This document shows, in pieces, positions 21,873-35,690 of a stretch of 64,000 bases of DNA. Positions within the stretch are counted from its first letter, which is position 1. Every line of letters begins with the position of its first letter. Below the pieces are notes generated by a model. That model was not told the origin of the DNA and searched no databases. It saw only the letters and a program-made list of their open reading frames with translations. Source of the DNA: Liolophura sinensis (lineage: Eukaryota > Mollusca > Polyplacophora > Chitonida > Chitonidae); the NCBI RefSeq assembly GCF_032854445.1, contig NC_088303.1, positions 31,503,501 through 31,567,500 of the forward strand, written 5' to 3'. The position numbers and the translations under genes were made by a program.

Positions 21873-23965
21873 ATGGCCGAGGCAGTGAACATAGTCTCCA
21901 TGAACTGCCAAGGATTGGAAGAGGAAGGATGTTTTCCATTTTTTTTTTAGAAAGGAAAAATACTTCATTATTTGCTTTCAGGATACACATAGTGACTTCT
22001 TAAAAGCGAATGGGAACACGATGCATGGGTGAGCCTTTTCACTTCTCAATCAAAAGGCATAATAATTCTTATAATTCCCAATTTTGACTACAAAATAAAT
22101 AGTGTAGATACTGACCCACATGGCATTTATAATATTACAGACCTAAATATCCACAATATACAGATGTTTGGAGGCAAATGCATGAAGGAGACAGACGATA
22201 CACATAACGACGCAAGAATAAAAAAAAAACAAGCTAGGCTCGATTTTTTCTTGGTGTCAAAGGATATTTTTCAATATCTCTACAAAAGCAGAAATCATCA
22301 CAGGTTATAGGAGTGACCACTCCTCAGTAACACTAAAGTGTAAAGTCGTAAAAAGGGATTGTGGTAAGGGTTACTGGAAATTAAGCTGTTCACTCTTAAA
22401 ATACCAAACTTACATCGATTTAATAAAAAACACCATTAACCAAACAATAGACGAATATTGTCCCCTGGTTTACAACATAGAAAATATAAGAAATATTCCA
22501 AAGAACAGTTTTGCATTAGTGACCAGTTATTTTTAGAAAAACTGCTAATGAAACTAAGAGGAGAATCAATAAAATATTCATCAACAAAACGCAAGAATGA
22601 ACACAGGAGAGAAACAGAACTGGAGAAAGAATTTGAACTACTAGAAAACGAAATTTAAGACAATTTTATGAATGTACCTGATTTACAGCTCGACAGAGTG
22701 AATAATCTGAAAATACAATGAGAAAAGCTGAGAGAAAAAGAGATGGAAGGTATATTAATCAGATCAAAGGCAAACAAAATTGAATGGGGGGAAAAACCGA
22801 CAAAATATTTTTTGGCACTGGAGAAGGGAAATTATACAAACAAACTGATTTCAAAATTAACAATTGGTGACAGAAAAGAAATATATCAACGACGGAAAAT
22901 TTAGCGGCACAAAAAATTATTACTTAAATCTGTACAGGAAAACAGGTAAAGAGAGAAATGACCTTAGGGTTTTTTTAAAAGATATAAAACTAGACAGACT
23001 CTCGAATAGGGAGGCAGCCAAATTAGAAGGCTTACTGACCTTCAAAGAGTTAACGACAGCCTTGAGAAATATGAAAAACGACAAAACTCCAGGAGTGGAT
23101 GGTTTTCCGGTTGAATTTTATAAAATGTTCTGGAAAGACGCTGAACAATTTGTTCTAAGATCAGGCAATGAAGGTTTTGCAAAAGGCGAAATGTCAATAT
23201 GTCAATATCTCAAAAGCAAGAATTATAACATGCTTACCTAACCCAAATAAATGAACAGACAACTTAAAAACTGGCGCCCCATTACTCTGTTAAACGTAAA
23301 TTATAAAATATACAGTGCTTGTATTGCGAATAGACTAAAACTTGTCCTTAATTACATCATAAATGAAGACCAGAAAGGTTTTATCTCAGGAAGATGTATC
23401 GCAGAAAATATACGTCTAATATACGACATCATCTTCGAAACCAAAGATAAAGGAATCCCGGGACTACTATCTGTCGATTTTGAGAAAGCCTTCGATTCTG
23501 TCTAATGGAAATTCATAGAAGAAGTGCTTATGATGTTCAATTTTGGAAATGATATGAGATCAAGGATTAAATTGTTTTATACAGATATCTCTGCCCGCAT
23601 TCTTCAAAATGGCACTGTGTTTAATATTGGCAGGGGCTGTAGGCAAGGCAATCCCGTTTTTCCATATCTTTTTCTCTTATGTGCCGAGATTTTGGGTTCA
23701 ATGATACGAAGCAATCATAACATAAAGGGTCTATCCATAAACGACACAGAACATAAAATAAGCCAGTATGCTGATGATACTCAGATACTTTTGGATGGAT
23801 CTGAAAAGTCACTTTCGGAAGCACTAACTTGCTTAGGTACATATTATGAATACTCGGGATTAAAATGAACATAGAAAAAAACCAAGGCTGCGTGGATAGG
23901 ATCTCTCTCGGGCTCAAATGTAAAATTATGTCACTTGGTTAAATTAGATTGGGTCGAGAAACTCA
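21873..23965 (+). mobile_element. Decayed L1/Tx1-like non-LTR retrotransposon (endonuclease plus reverse transcriptase)
   Basis: Starts with an endonuclease N terminus (MAEAVNIVSMNCQGLEEE at 21873) and continues in shifted frames. QARLDFFLVSKDIFQYLYK lies near 22230, after an apparent internal deletion. Reverse transcriptase motifs follow: NDKTPGVDGFPVEFYKMFW (about 23080), WRPITLLNVNYKIYS (23270), QKGFISGRC (23370), SVDFEKAFDSV followed by a stop (23505), GCRQGNPVFPY (23635) and QYADDTQILLDGSEKSL (23764). A KAAWIGS-like stretch near 23885 fits L1/Tx1 elements. Stops and frameshifts make it inactive, and the 3' third is absent. Confidence 0.85.
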
Positions 23966-24190
23966 CTGAATGATTCTTTTAACACCGACTTATCTCGAAG
24001 ATGTTAATTTAATATGAAAATAAAAATATTCAAAACCTTTAATTAAGGCCGAAAAAATTTAGAAAAAGAAATATCTACCTTTTGTATGTATGAAACATCA
24101 TCTGTACGTTTCTGTCTGAACGAGAACAATTTTGCATAGGGCCACACTCTCGGTAAGTAAAGGCATACTTTGTAAGCCTGTTAGTTACAT

Positions 24191-24437
24191 GGGGGCCTAC
24201 GTGGCCCGGTCGCAGCTCGGTTTTCAATAACTCAGGAGCCTCTCACTAATGAGTATAAGTCCAGCTCATGTTCGCTTCCTCTCCGGTCTTACGTGAGAAG
24301 GTCTATCAGCAACCTGCGGATGGTCGAGGGTTTCCCCCAAGTTCTGACTGGTTTCCTCCGATATTAATGTTGGCCGTCCTCGTAGAAGTGAAATACTCTT
24401 GAGTATATCATAAAACACCCATAAAATAAAGATATAT
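24191..24437 (+). mobile_element. SINE family 1 copy
   Basis: Head GGGGCCTACGTGGCCCGGTC, body and tail (GAGTATATCATAAAACACCC) all present but diverged. It lies just downstream of the L1-like relic. Confidence 0.65.
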
Positions 24438-24824
24438 GCAATGACACATATCACTGTGTGATCGCTTCGCTTGCCTAAGGTGTAAGAGATAGCGTCTTCA
24501 TAGCTCGTATTTTATGACAGATTGTGCTAGTTCAGGTTTTTATGTTAGCCGGGCCCTGTGCATGGTAAGACCTAGGCTAGAATGAGTAGTGGATGTACTG
24601 GAAATGTTCAGAGTATACTGGTAACTTCTTTCAGATTAAAGTTCGAGGTGATGGGTTGTGGACCTTCAGAATAAGCCCAGAATTGTGTTTGAACCACGAA
24701 TGCACGCAAGATTAAGTTTGAAGATCTCTGGTATAATTATAGAGAAGGCATGGATAAGAAATCACTGGTTAATATTATTGAGAAATAGAACTGAATATAG
24801 CGTTCGTGAGTACTGCACAACGTG

Positions 24825-24993
24825 CACATGACTGGGTGCGGTATCGTGTCTGGTGCATAAGGTATGATACTTCGTTGGCGGCAGCACTTTAGCGGCAAAG
24901 ACACAATACATGTACATACACCTAAGCTAATGACTCAGGTCGTCATATGAAACTGTTAAGTACGACCTGTGCGTTAAGTTAAACCCCAAGCAT
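24825..24993 (+). mobile_element. SINE family 2, 5'-truncated
   Basis: GTATCGTGTCTGGTGCATAA through TAAACCCCAAGCATACATAC. Confidence 0.55.
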
Positions 24994-25315
24994 ACATACA
25001 TATACATATATACCACTGTGTTGAAACTGCATATCGACAGTAAGTTTGTCAGCAGTGCACGCATGTTACCTTTTCTAGGCCAACGAGTAATACCGTCGGC
25101 AGCGTATATTGTAGCGCTTTACGCAGTCTTTCAAAAATTGTGTTATTAGAGCAGATCATGTCACTACATGTACAACTGAGGTCACCTTTATTTATTCGCC
25201 TATTCCGAGAAGACAATATCTGATTTCTGCGTAGATCGAGACACAATTTTACCCAACCTAACATTCTGTTTATACAGGGCATGCAGTTCTTAAAGAAAAT
25301 GTTGGGTAGGATAAA

Positions 25316-26320
25316 GGTTTAAACGGCTGGATAACTGTTGAAAGATGGTGTACCATTGCTGGCTTTGACATGTTACATTTCGGGCGTTTCAGGGCATCGG
25401 TGAATAGCAAAATTAAGGTAGGGTTCGAGCGGTTTTTTTTTTCTTTTTGGAGAAATTGTCCGCGTGGAAGTGTATATGACCAACGCTGGGCGTTACGGTA
25501 GGAACGTTCAGCTTAGCTTTAGGGTAGCATGTCTTGTGTTTTTTAACACAGTTGAACGATTTTTAGCATACAGTACATTTTTATATACAGTACAGTACAT
25601 ATATAGCCCATTTACACAGTTGTTACAGCTTTACGCCACAGGGCCAGCAAATATGGGGGAAATTGCGGTGATCGAAATTTGCGACAATAGGAAACATCGC
25701 ACGAAAAAAAAAAAGAACCGTTTCGTGATCAGGACGCTAAACTACGTAAGGTAACATGTTTAGAATCTCACATTCAAATTTTTCGTTTTCACATGACATC
25801 ACTTCTACTGTATCTAATTTGCATACACACTGCATTCTTTTTCCTTCCAAATAGCGCCCAGGGAACGCTTGTTATATTTACTAAATTTCAAGTTGATCGG
25901 ACATAGAGTTCTGGAAAAAGTGACTCCAAAATGTTTTCACTTCAACACATAATGGCCGCCAGGTCACTTGACAGGTCACCCAAAGTTACACTCGGTAAAG
26001 TTGTCTAAAGTTGTGGTACCTTTGATATTCAGTCCCTGAGCCTGCAAGAACTTTGCCGGGACTCGACGGATGTTCGAATTCAAAACAAGATGGACGTTGG
26101 TTCGACTTGTTCGATTCAAAAGTTTAAACGGCTGGACCACTGTTAAAGGATGGTTTACCGACGCTGGCTGTGACATAACTATACATACTGGTCGACTCAT
26201 AAAATCAGTGCATACCAAGTGTAAGGTAGGGCTTGAGCTGCTATTTTTAGTTAAATTGTCCGCGTGGATCCAGTATATGTGACAGTCGCCGGGCGTTACG
26301 TTATCGTGCGGAGTATCTTA
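25316..26320 (+). repeat. Direct duplication, about 200-bp units about 800 bp apart
   Basis: Unit 1 (25316-25525) and unit 2 (26121-26320) share GTTTAAACGGCTGG, ACTGTTGAAAGATGG, AAATTGTCCGCGTGGA and GGGCGTTACG in the same order. Divergence is about 25%. No protein match seen. Confidence 0.6.
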
Positions 26321-27049
26321 GCTAACTGAGCTAGCCTGCACCATGCGTAACCAGTAGAGAGCGGCACATGCGCTGTAAGGTGTACCGGTATGTCATGCAC
26401 ATTCATAAACAGCCTAGTCACGCTCCGCCATAGTGGGTCGTGCAAATATCTACATGTAAAACATGGAAAGTTAAGCTGACATCGTGCACTCCAATCCTTC
26501 GTCCGAACCTTTAGGAAAGGTAGGTTAGGCCTACTGGTACATCTATATTTCTAAACAAGACAAACTATCAAATCTTCCTGTTGTACTGCCATATAGCCTA
26601 CCCAGATCCACACTTAAAACCCAATCTCAGTCGGAAAATTCGATAAAATTAGCCCCATAATCCTCCGTCGTTTTCACCAAATCAGAGCGGCGATCTTGGG
26701 GGGGGGGGGGGGTGGGGAGGGGGGGCTGATTAGTTTGTAATAGCGTTTCCCCATCCATGTCGAATGATGCACGCCAATAACGAAACGTTGAACAAATTGT
26801 TTTCTCAAGTAAACTGCCAAATGAGGCTGCTTTACACAAATGTCCAGTACTCAAGAGAACTAAGCCTTTACACAGCTATAACAAAGAACACTGGTGGTAT
26901 AAGGATACACGCGTGGACAGTAAAGACGGGAAGTGTTAACACATTGAGTCCACAGAAAATGCTAGGCTTTGACCCTTGACAAATTACGCATGTTCAAGCA
27001 ACGATAGATAACATTTCAAGACATGCTTGGGTACACCGTTAAATACACA

Positions 27050-30000
27050 TGAGGAAATTGGCAACAGCCTGAAAAACTTTATTGTGATTTCTCACCTGTT
27101 TTAAAACCTTGTCTTCTGACGGGTTCCTAACACCAACACGAGTTAATTCTGTGTAAAATACGCGCCAATATGACGAAAAAGAACATGCGTAACAGTATCT
27201 TCTACAAAACATTCCTCACAAAAACCCGTGTCATGGAGATTGAATTTATGCACATAGCTGTTTGCTTCAATGTGACCAGACAAGAGTCTAAATACGAGTA
27301 TTTCGTCACAGCGACAGCTGAGAGAGAGATTGTAGCTTACAGAGATTTGAGGGTTGTGAGAATAAAAGAATCTTCCTGTAATAGAGTTATCCCATTCATT
27401 CCCATACTGGTATACATTTCGGTTTGACATAACTAATAGCTTGTTGTACAGACAACGGGATGGTGTGGGATATATTGGGTAGATCAAAGGCCTTTTTGGC
27501 CAGTTTGTCGGCCAACTCATTTCCGTCAACACCAATGTGGGCTGGCACCCATTCAAATGCCACAGATACACCTTGGTAGCCCAGTATAGTACAGATATAC
27601 AGTATTTCATACACAAGCGCTGCCGACTTATTCCAAATAAAGTTACCAAGTGCCTGTAAAGAAGTGTGTGAAAATAACAGCGCTAATCGGTCTTAACTCG
27701 AATAGATAGTTAAGACCACACAAGATTGCGGTAAGCTCTGCCGTGAACACGGAAACATAACCAGACAAGCGGAAAGATTTTTCATACCTCATTTCTGGAA
27801 AACACTTAGATGCGCCCACTTTGTTAGTGTCGGGGCATTTGGAAGCGTCGGTAAATACTTGTATGTACTTGTTCCACTTTGATTTAATGTGGTCCTTGAC
27901 ACATAACAACGATACATTACTGTTGTCCGTCTTTTTGACTTTAGAATGTAATTCCACAGAGACAAATGGGCTCGATAACTTCCAGGGAGGAAAATGAGGA
28001 ACACAACCAGGCTGAATAGAAATATCCCTGGCCTGACAGAAGTCAGAAATTTCGTTCGACCGTAAATTAAATGGCAACGCTTTCTTACTGTTTTTACTAT
28101 ATAACTGATCATAATATGAGGGTTTAAGTACAGACGTTGCAGAATTATTAATGGCAGACTTTAGCCTGAAAGTAAACTTTAGAACACGCAACCGACGACG
28201 TAAGTGGGTCGTCCCAAACTGGCCACCTCATTACAATACGCTGAGAGGAGTGGAGCGTAAGCCTCCAGTACAAATACGTAGTGCGGCGCACTGGATAGAG
28301 TCAAGTTTAGCTTTGAGACTGGCACACGCTGAACCATAGGCTTCGCAGCCGTAGTCAAGCCTAGGCCTAATTAAGGACCGGTAGAGTAGCAAAAGACATT
28401 GCCCGTCGGCTCCCAGATTCGCCCGGAAACACATCTCATCAAGTTAAGAACTTTCTTGCATCTAGTAATCGTATAATCTATGTGATTAAACCTATGTGTG
28501 GTAAGGCGCCTATCAAATATCACGCCAAGATACCGGAAAGACGAGGGTATTTTCACGGGAGAATTATTAAGAGAAACAGATACCTGCTTGATAGCTTTTC
28601 GTGTAAAGATGACAGCCTCGGTTTTAACTGATGAAAACTTAAAGCCCCATGTTAAGCTCTATTTCATGATGTCTTCCAAGCCCTGTCGAATGTACTTGGT
28701 GCAGAGTTTAAGACTCCTGGAACCATACCATACAGCTTTGTCGTCCGCAAATAATGTGCATGTCAGTTTTGGTGACAGTGCGTCCGGTAGGTCATTTATT
28801 GCAATATTAAAAAGAGATAAAACACTACCCTGGGGCACCCCATTCTCTACAGGTACTCGCCGAGAGTAGTCTCGACTGACTCTTACTTTAATAAAGCGGC
28901 CCGAAAGGAAGTTTTTCACCCACCCGAGCATTTTTCCGCCAATTTCCATTCTTCTCATTTTCATAAGGACACCAGTTTGCCACACCATGTCATAAGCTTT
29001 TTCTAAGTCTAGAAACACAGCAAACAAATATTCCTTATTACACAAGGCGTTTCTAATAGAAGATTCTAAACTGATGATATGGTCGGTTGTAGAACGTTTG
29101 TTTCTAAAACCGCTTTGAACTGGACTGAAAATATTGTGTTTGTTTAAAAACCACACCAAAAAAGCATTAATCATCCTTTCCATGACTTTACAAAAAGTGG
29201 CATTAAGCGTGATGGGCCTGTACGATGAAGGGGCAGTTAGATCCTTGCCGGGTTTAGGCACCGGTAGGCCTATGACGATAGCACTTTTCCACTTAAAGGG
29301 GAGTTTCATTTGGGTCCATTCCATATTGTATAACATTAATAACACCGTAAGCCACTGTTCAGGCAAGTTACACAACATAGAGTAAGCAAACCAAATCCTC
29401 TCCACGTGACGAGTCAGTGGATACTGAAAGAGCTTGCTTTAACTCTATTAGGGGAAAATCATCATGGATGGGCATTTCATCAAATGCAATATTTTCAAAA
29501 GAATGAGCGTTCTCTATTTCTTCCTTATGAGAGATAAATACAGGGCAATAATTCCTCGAGCTGGAGACATAGGAAAAGCTGTCAGCTAAAATGTTACATT
29601 TATCTGAATTGGTGACATATTCAGAATCGTTATGAACAATGGTGGGAATAGCTTTAGATTTCCCCTTGCCATTAATGGATTTAATTTGAGTCCAAACGTT
29701 TTTGACTGATGTATTCTCGGATAAATTACTACAAAACTACCACCAATGATCTTTCTGAGCTCGTTTGATTGTTCTTTGAGCTATTGCCTTTGCCCTCTTG
29801 TACAATGTAATATCATCGTAATGTCGTGTACCACGTGCTCGATTCTTGAGATGTTTACGTTCCCTAACGGCAGCAGAGCATTCGGTATTCCACCACGGAA
29901 CTGACATTTTGTATTTCATATCACCAGAGGATTTAGATATTGTCTTGATGGCTGCAGCGTTAATGGCGTCCACAATGTTGTCAGAAAATACATCCACATT

Positions 30001-30060
30001 ATCATCAAAAATCTCACAATTAAAGAATTTCCTACATTCCTTTTGATATATAAATGTACA
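27050..30060 (-). mobile_element. 5'-truncated non-LTR retrotransposon with RNase H (I/Nimb-like)
   Basis: Read on the minus strand. The linker between endonuclease and RT (VPWWNTECSAAVRERKHLKN) lies near 29880. The RT at 29405-28659 shows SYRPITLNATFCKVMERMI, SGFRNKRSTTDHI, FLDLEKAYDMVW, NGVPQGSVLS and LFADDKAVW. RNase H follows with FTDASK, SVFTAELTAI and WVPAHIGVDGNELADKLAKK near 27540-28000. A C..C....VTHVLFRH tail comes near 27170. The endonuclease is missing: sequence identity to LINE protein stops near 30060 at a short TA run. Several frameshifts break the frame. RT plus RNase H suggests the I/Nimb group; the clade is inferred. Confidence 0.85.
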
Positions 30061-33000
30061 AATATATATATATATATATATTGCAGCCATACAAGTATAC
30101 ACAAACAGTAAATTATATACACTTATCTATGAAGCAATCTCAGTGGCAGAGAAAAACAAGTGAGTATAGCTACCAAACACTGAGGGTGTAGGCCGATACC
30201 ATCCCATAGTTTTCTTCTGAGCACCACATGTACGTCTTTCTGTGTAGCCTTCTGGGCGATCACTGGGCGATCATGACCGACCCCTAGGTGTTTATATATA
30301 GGGCTTTTTCACCAATCAAAATAGCTCTCCTCCCGGCTTGTTTTGTGCCATGTCATCCATTCAGCCTTTATGTATAACCTGTTTACTGAAATCCTGTTGA
30401 AAGTTATATAAGAGCTGACCCCTCACTTAGTTTCACTCTGTTCGTGTCCACTTCCTCGTCGATACAAACTATCCATTGATTTGTCGGTTACTTATCATTA
30501 AATAACTTAACATACATAGGCTTAATTAAGCTACATATAGTGAACAGTCGTCGCCTATATTACGAGGAATAAAACCCACGTGATCTAACTCCTCTATGAG
30601 TGACGTGTTTTTTGCGCAGTTATGTTATAAGCCACAACGGTGTTCACTAAAGGATTTAAAATCTTTATGTACATTACCAAGAGCTGGTATATAATATATA
30701 ACCTGTGTACGGTACAGTACGTATACACTACAATAAATTTTGGAATAATAGGCCTATACTGAATTACTTATGAACTCTTTTTGATCATCTTGGAAAACTT
30801 AAACATGTAAGTGATCCTTACCTGTATTGTCGATGTATACTTCGCAGCTACAAATAATCACTGTCGTTTTGAAATAAATCACCACAGCTCGCTCGGCACC
30901 TTGGCCCTGTCTCCCCCAGATTAATCATAAGGGCCCTATATACAGGCCCTCGTATCGATCCAGTTGTGTATACAGTGCACAGTGGTATGACTGGTCTCTC
31001 TAGGCCGACATCGTGATCTTTTTGGGGCTTTCCGTTAAAAAGGGGATTACCAAAATTAACATTAGCTTATATCGCAGCCATCAATAGACAAGCTTGACCT
31101 ATGGAGCCTGTGAGACACGCGTACGCCTGTTTAAGCTTAGCCTCACCCCTCGTGTCATCGCGGGGAACTACTTAATAGGCATTTACGACTAAATTCATCA
31201 ATAAAATTATTTTAGGTTTTGTTTACAATCATGTTGTACATACTTACTGCATTATTACAAGCAAAAGTTGAGACGGATTGCTTGTGTTTTCCAGGGGCGT
31301 AGGAAGTTACGTGGGGCAAGAGGGCCATGCCCCCCAAGCATATCTTTTGCCCCCCTCCCCTCCCCCCCCCCAAAGCTTTTCAGGTTCCGGAAATTATATA
31401 TACTTATAACATAAACACAGGCCCCTTCGCCGAACAAAACATCACACTGTTGCAAACATATTTTCTCGGTAAACTAAACATGGTAAACCGCAATTTTCCC
31501 AGTGCACATTACTATTAATATAGGGCCTACATGTTTTTTTTTCTGTCCTTGGTCCTACATATTTATGTATGTTTATGAGTTGGCTCCCTTAGATGGGACT
31601 CGTCAGTCGATTCAAATGGAGCCGCCTGACAAACTTCGTCGAGTTCAACTTTAAAATAAATTCAACCACCGGGACATTTTTCATGGAGTTTGACATATCG
31701 TTCATTTTATTGTTTTCCTTTCTTTTTATGAGAGTTACTAAGCTTAGGCGGTTTTTGAAGTACAAATGTTCATGCGACATGTACTGAAATAATGGCCTTT
31801 TTAATAACAATTTTTCTCCAACGTCGATTTCGTATTTTCTGCATCAATGCAACCATGAATGCAATTGTCATAAGGTTGTGAATTTTGATTATTTCTCAAA
31901 GATTTTGCTCTTCCAGACCACATGATATAGTGTCACGAAGTTATGTATACCTGTTTGTCCAAACTGATAATGTGCCAAAATTACATAGGTTTATGTAGGT
32001 TTGCTTGTTTTAGCTTTCAGTACACAAATAGAAGTAGCACATATTAATATATACAATTCTCCCACGGAAGGGCAAAATCATCTACAGTGTAATTTGACAA
32101 AAAAGTTGACTAATTTGTCTCAAAAAACAATCTTTTCTCTAATATAGTGACTGTGTTTTTAAATGCGATGACGTCGCAATTCTATTCAGCCCAAAAACCA
32201 GAATAATTAATATATTTGTACAATATATGCACTCATCGGTGCTGAGTTATTTATTTCATTATGGTTTATCGTCACTCCAAGATCACTTCACTTACGGGTT
32301 GCAAGATTCATCAGTGAAGGAAAGATAAGTAACCGTTGTAATCACCGACTTTGGCGCTTTACTGACAAATCAGACGCACGCCATTTTTCTGAGTCAAAGG
32401 CCTGATCAAAAACTGTATGTATACATGTGAATTACATTGATTTCAATCGAAAGCAAGCCAGCGTGAATAGGCCAGCAAGTTTACCACCAAGGCCCAGTAA
32501 AAACATAGATGTTTCTTTCCACCGATTCTCTTCCATGCGAGTTAAATGCTTGTATTAGTCAATCAATAACAACCTTTCTCCGACATGCATAAATTTAATG
32601 TTGAATTCTGGATAAATTGTTACAATGTTCTTTATTGACCCATGGTTCTCCGGGCGAAACCGTCAACAATTGAGCTAAACGTCTATTTCAATTTTTTCAG
32701 GAAGGCATAAATAGTCAATAACACCTCAGTTAGCATATCTAAGATACTGCAAAGCTTCCCAGGACCCTCGCCTTTTTTCTTGAGATGTCTCCTTGAGATG
32801 ATCTGCTGGATTTCTAAACTGAGTGCATTTTTCCTTTTGAGTCCTCATACCCTTGGGGTCCGTCCCGCCTTCTGTCGGCCCGCCTGTGTGCGAGACGTAC
32901 AGACAGACAGATGGACATCTGTCTGTCTTTACGTCTCTCGATCTGTCCCCATGTCTTCTCTGAACCTATTACAAAGAAATTCTTGAAATTTTTCAGAAAT

Positions 33001-35028
33001 GGCCACGGTAACTCATAGATGTGTCATCTTAAATCTATCCGTACATAAATTTGCATATGAATCAGCATAATTTGCATAACGATCACTTTGTCATCGTGAT
33101 ATATCTGGTTCAGAACCTGTATTTTGAAATGAAATCCATGATGGTTTGTAGGGACTGTCACTCGTGGAGATGGCTTTTAGGCCATTTTAAATCTAACCAT
33201 ACAATATTTGGCATATAAATGACCATTATTTGAAACATGTCAGAGGAGATTCCCTGGTGGCCAATTGGTTGTGGGTTATCATCATTAAAAAATAAATAAA
33301 GAAACAAATTAAATTAAATTAAATCTGAATAACTGTCAGTTCTTGTGTATCTGTAAATTTGTGGTTATCGGGCTGAAAATAAAAAGTTGTGTGGTTGTTT
33401 ATAACTGACTGAACCATTAAAAATGCTTGACCCAACTTATTTTTCTCGCTCACTGTTTTCAGACAAATGGTACAAGTGCACTCCAGTCGTCTAAAGTATC
33501 TCTTTTCATTGGAAAAGTAGGACAGGAATACTACTCTTGTACCTTGTTGGTGCAAAGGGTAGGCAAATGATGGCAGAGGACGAGTCAACCGTATGAATGT
33601 CAACCAATATAGACGCTCCAGATCAATAATTACAAGGGCAATTGCCAAAACAACGTTTATTGGGCCGTAATCGTGCAAAGGGGTTAGAAAGGCGCAAGGT
33701 ATGTTCTAAGCGAATGAGTACAAACTGTATTTAAACCGCATATACGAAACAGCACGACCTTACTAGCAATTCAGAATTGATCTCACGCTCTAATTCATGT
33801 AGAAAATCGTGTGTTTATGTACTTTTTCGGTGCGTTATGAATCCGTGTGTTTATTTCATTTTGTTGTGAATTCCAATATAGTAATCGCAGCAAATGTTCC
33901 ATTCACGGCAGTACTCTTTTACACTTGCGGCTGTGGCATTGGCTAAGTGTAAAAAGAGAAATTTTCAGCCCCCGGCTTATGCAATTTTTAGCACCGGGTC
34001 ACAGTTCCTTAGTCTAGAGAACAGAATGCTCTCTTGGCTGTGTAATCTGTATTTAATAACTATAGATGTAGGATATTTGTGAAGTGGAGGTTTTCATCGT
34101 GTTTTAGATCCAGGGCATTCTGGCTCTACAAGGGTATATATATATATACACAATGTCTATGGATAACACTTTGGTAATTATCCAGTCCAACACTAGACGA
34201 TGCATCGACAACGCCCGATGTACATGAGATGTTAAGCCGTCATCATGAAGTACGCGTATATCTCTTGCAGTGTAGGCACCACGGAAGGCATAGTTTATTT
34301 AATAAGTATTTATTTATTTATTTATTTATTTAACTGGATCGTTGTTTAACGCGTTACTTAAGAAGTTTTCGCTCATACAATCAGTTTTATGGGTTGAGGA
34401 AACCGGTTTGCCGGGGCTAAACCACCGACCTTCGGCAAGATATGCGCTTCTGACGAGTCACTCGCGCCTTTTATGAACCATATTGATATTCACATACGTG
34501 AATATGCATTCAACTATCATAAGCTAGTCAGTGTTAATCTGGTTTATTGGCAGGGGTACGCCCTTTTTTAAGACATAAGTGGATTTGACAAAAATATACT
34601 TGAAAAAAAAAAAAAACAAGAACAAAATTAACTTGGCAGCATGATGATTCTGTATGTAAAATGCAGGTAAGGTAGGCTGTTATACAGGCAAAAGAATTAT
34701 AATGCTAATCACATATTTTTGGATATTGTGGAATTCAGTTGTGAATTATGTTTCGGTGACGATATATTAAAGAAGTTATCTGCATTGAACTACATGACTT
34801 CATCATCATGGAATATATGTATATTGCACTGTTTACATACAAGTAACTAAGTAAATAGCACTCTGAGTAAATGGCTCTTCTTACCACATATACAGCATGG
34901 GGCATAAGTTAGCTTTGACACCATTTTCTTGAACAAAGTTCTTAAAACTGTTGTAGTTTACAAAAAAAGTTAATACAAACAAAACATATGCCACCTAGAG
35001 CGAATTACATAATTCCATATTATGTGGA

Positions 35029-35320
35029 TGAAGTTACTCATGGTTTTTACGTTTAATTCGCACACATCATGCATATAAACAATGGTGCTCATAGTTTTAT
35101 GTTTAATTCGCACACACTACGCAAATATCATGCATAGAAACAACGGTGCTCATAGTTTTTACGTTTAATTCACATACAATACCCACATATCATACATATA
35201 GACAATGGTGCTCATAGTTTTTATCTTTGATTCGCACACACTGCGCACATATCATACATATAGACAATGGTGCTCATAGTTTTTATGTTTGATTCGCACA
35301 CAGAACGCACATATCATGCC
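35029..35320 (+). repeat. Tandem repeat of about 60 bp, five units
   Basis: Units carry GGTGCTCATAGTTTTTAT, GTTTAATTCGCACACA and CATATCATACATATAGACAA. Confidence 0.85.
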
Positions 35321-35454
35321 AAGGCCTATACGCAATACTGCTCGTAGTTATTATATTGCCCGCATTACATATAAAAGGCACTTTTTACAGATGACGTAAT
35401 TATACGTCACACAAACACAACTGGTTACTTAAATTTTGTTATAACTTATGTTGC

Positions 35455-35690
35455 ATATATTCAGCTATCTGTAAAATCAGTGATTCTCACTACCAAAATT
35501 GCCTTTGTCCGTGACAAGTAACGCAGCAAGCCTTACGCATAGATGAGCTGGATGTCCATGTTATTCAGAACTCAGAAGAAAATTGAGAATACTTTTTCAA
35601 ATTCATAATGTTAAACTTCATAAGTTTGTTTTCGACAACAAGAACGCATTGGCTCGGTGACACCATAATTATTCAAAAACAAGTGGCATA
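35455..35690 (+). mobile_element. Solitary arm of the 40.7 kb inverted-repeat family
   Basis: Contains CTACCAAAATTGCCTTTG, GATGTCCATGTTATTCAG and GTTTTCGACAACAAGAAC, in the same order as the arm at 41233-41472 read inverted. Confidence 0.55.

Noticed and set aside
33319-33678. 119-codon minus frame with CTCTICL motif
   Set aside because: I could find no family, splice context or repeat copy in support.
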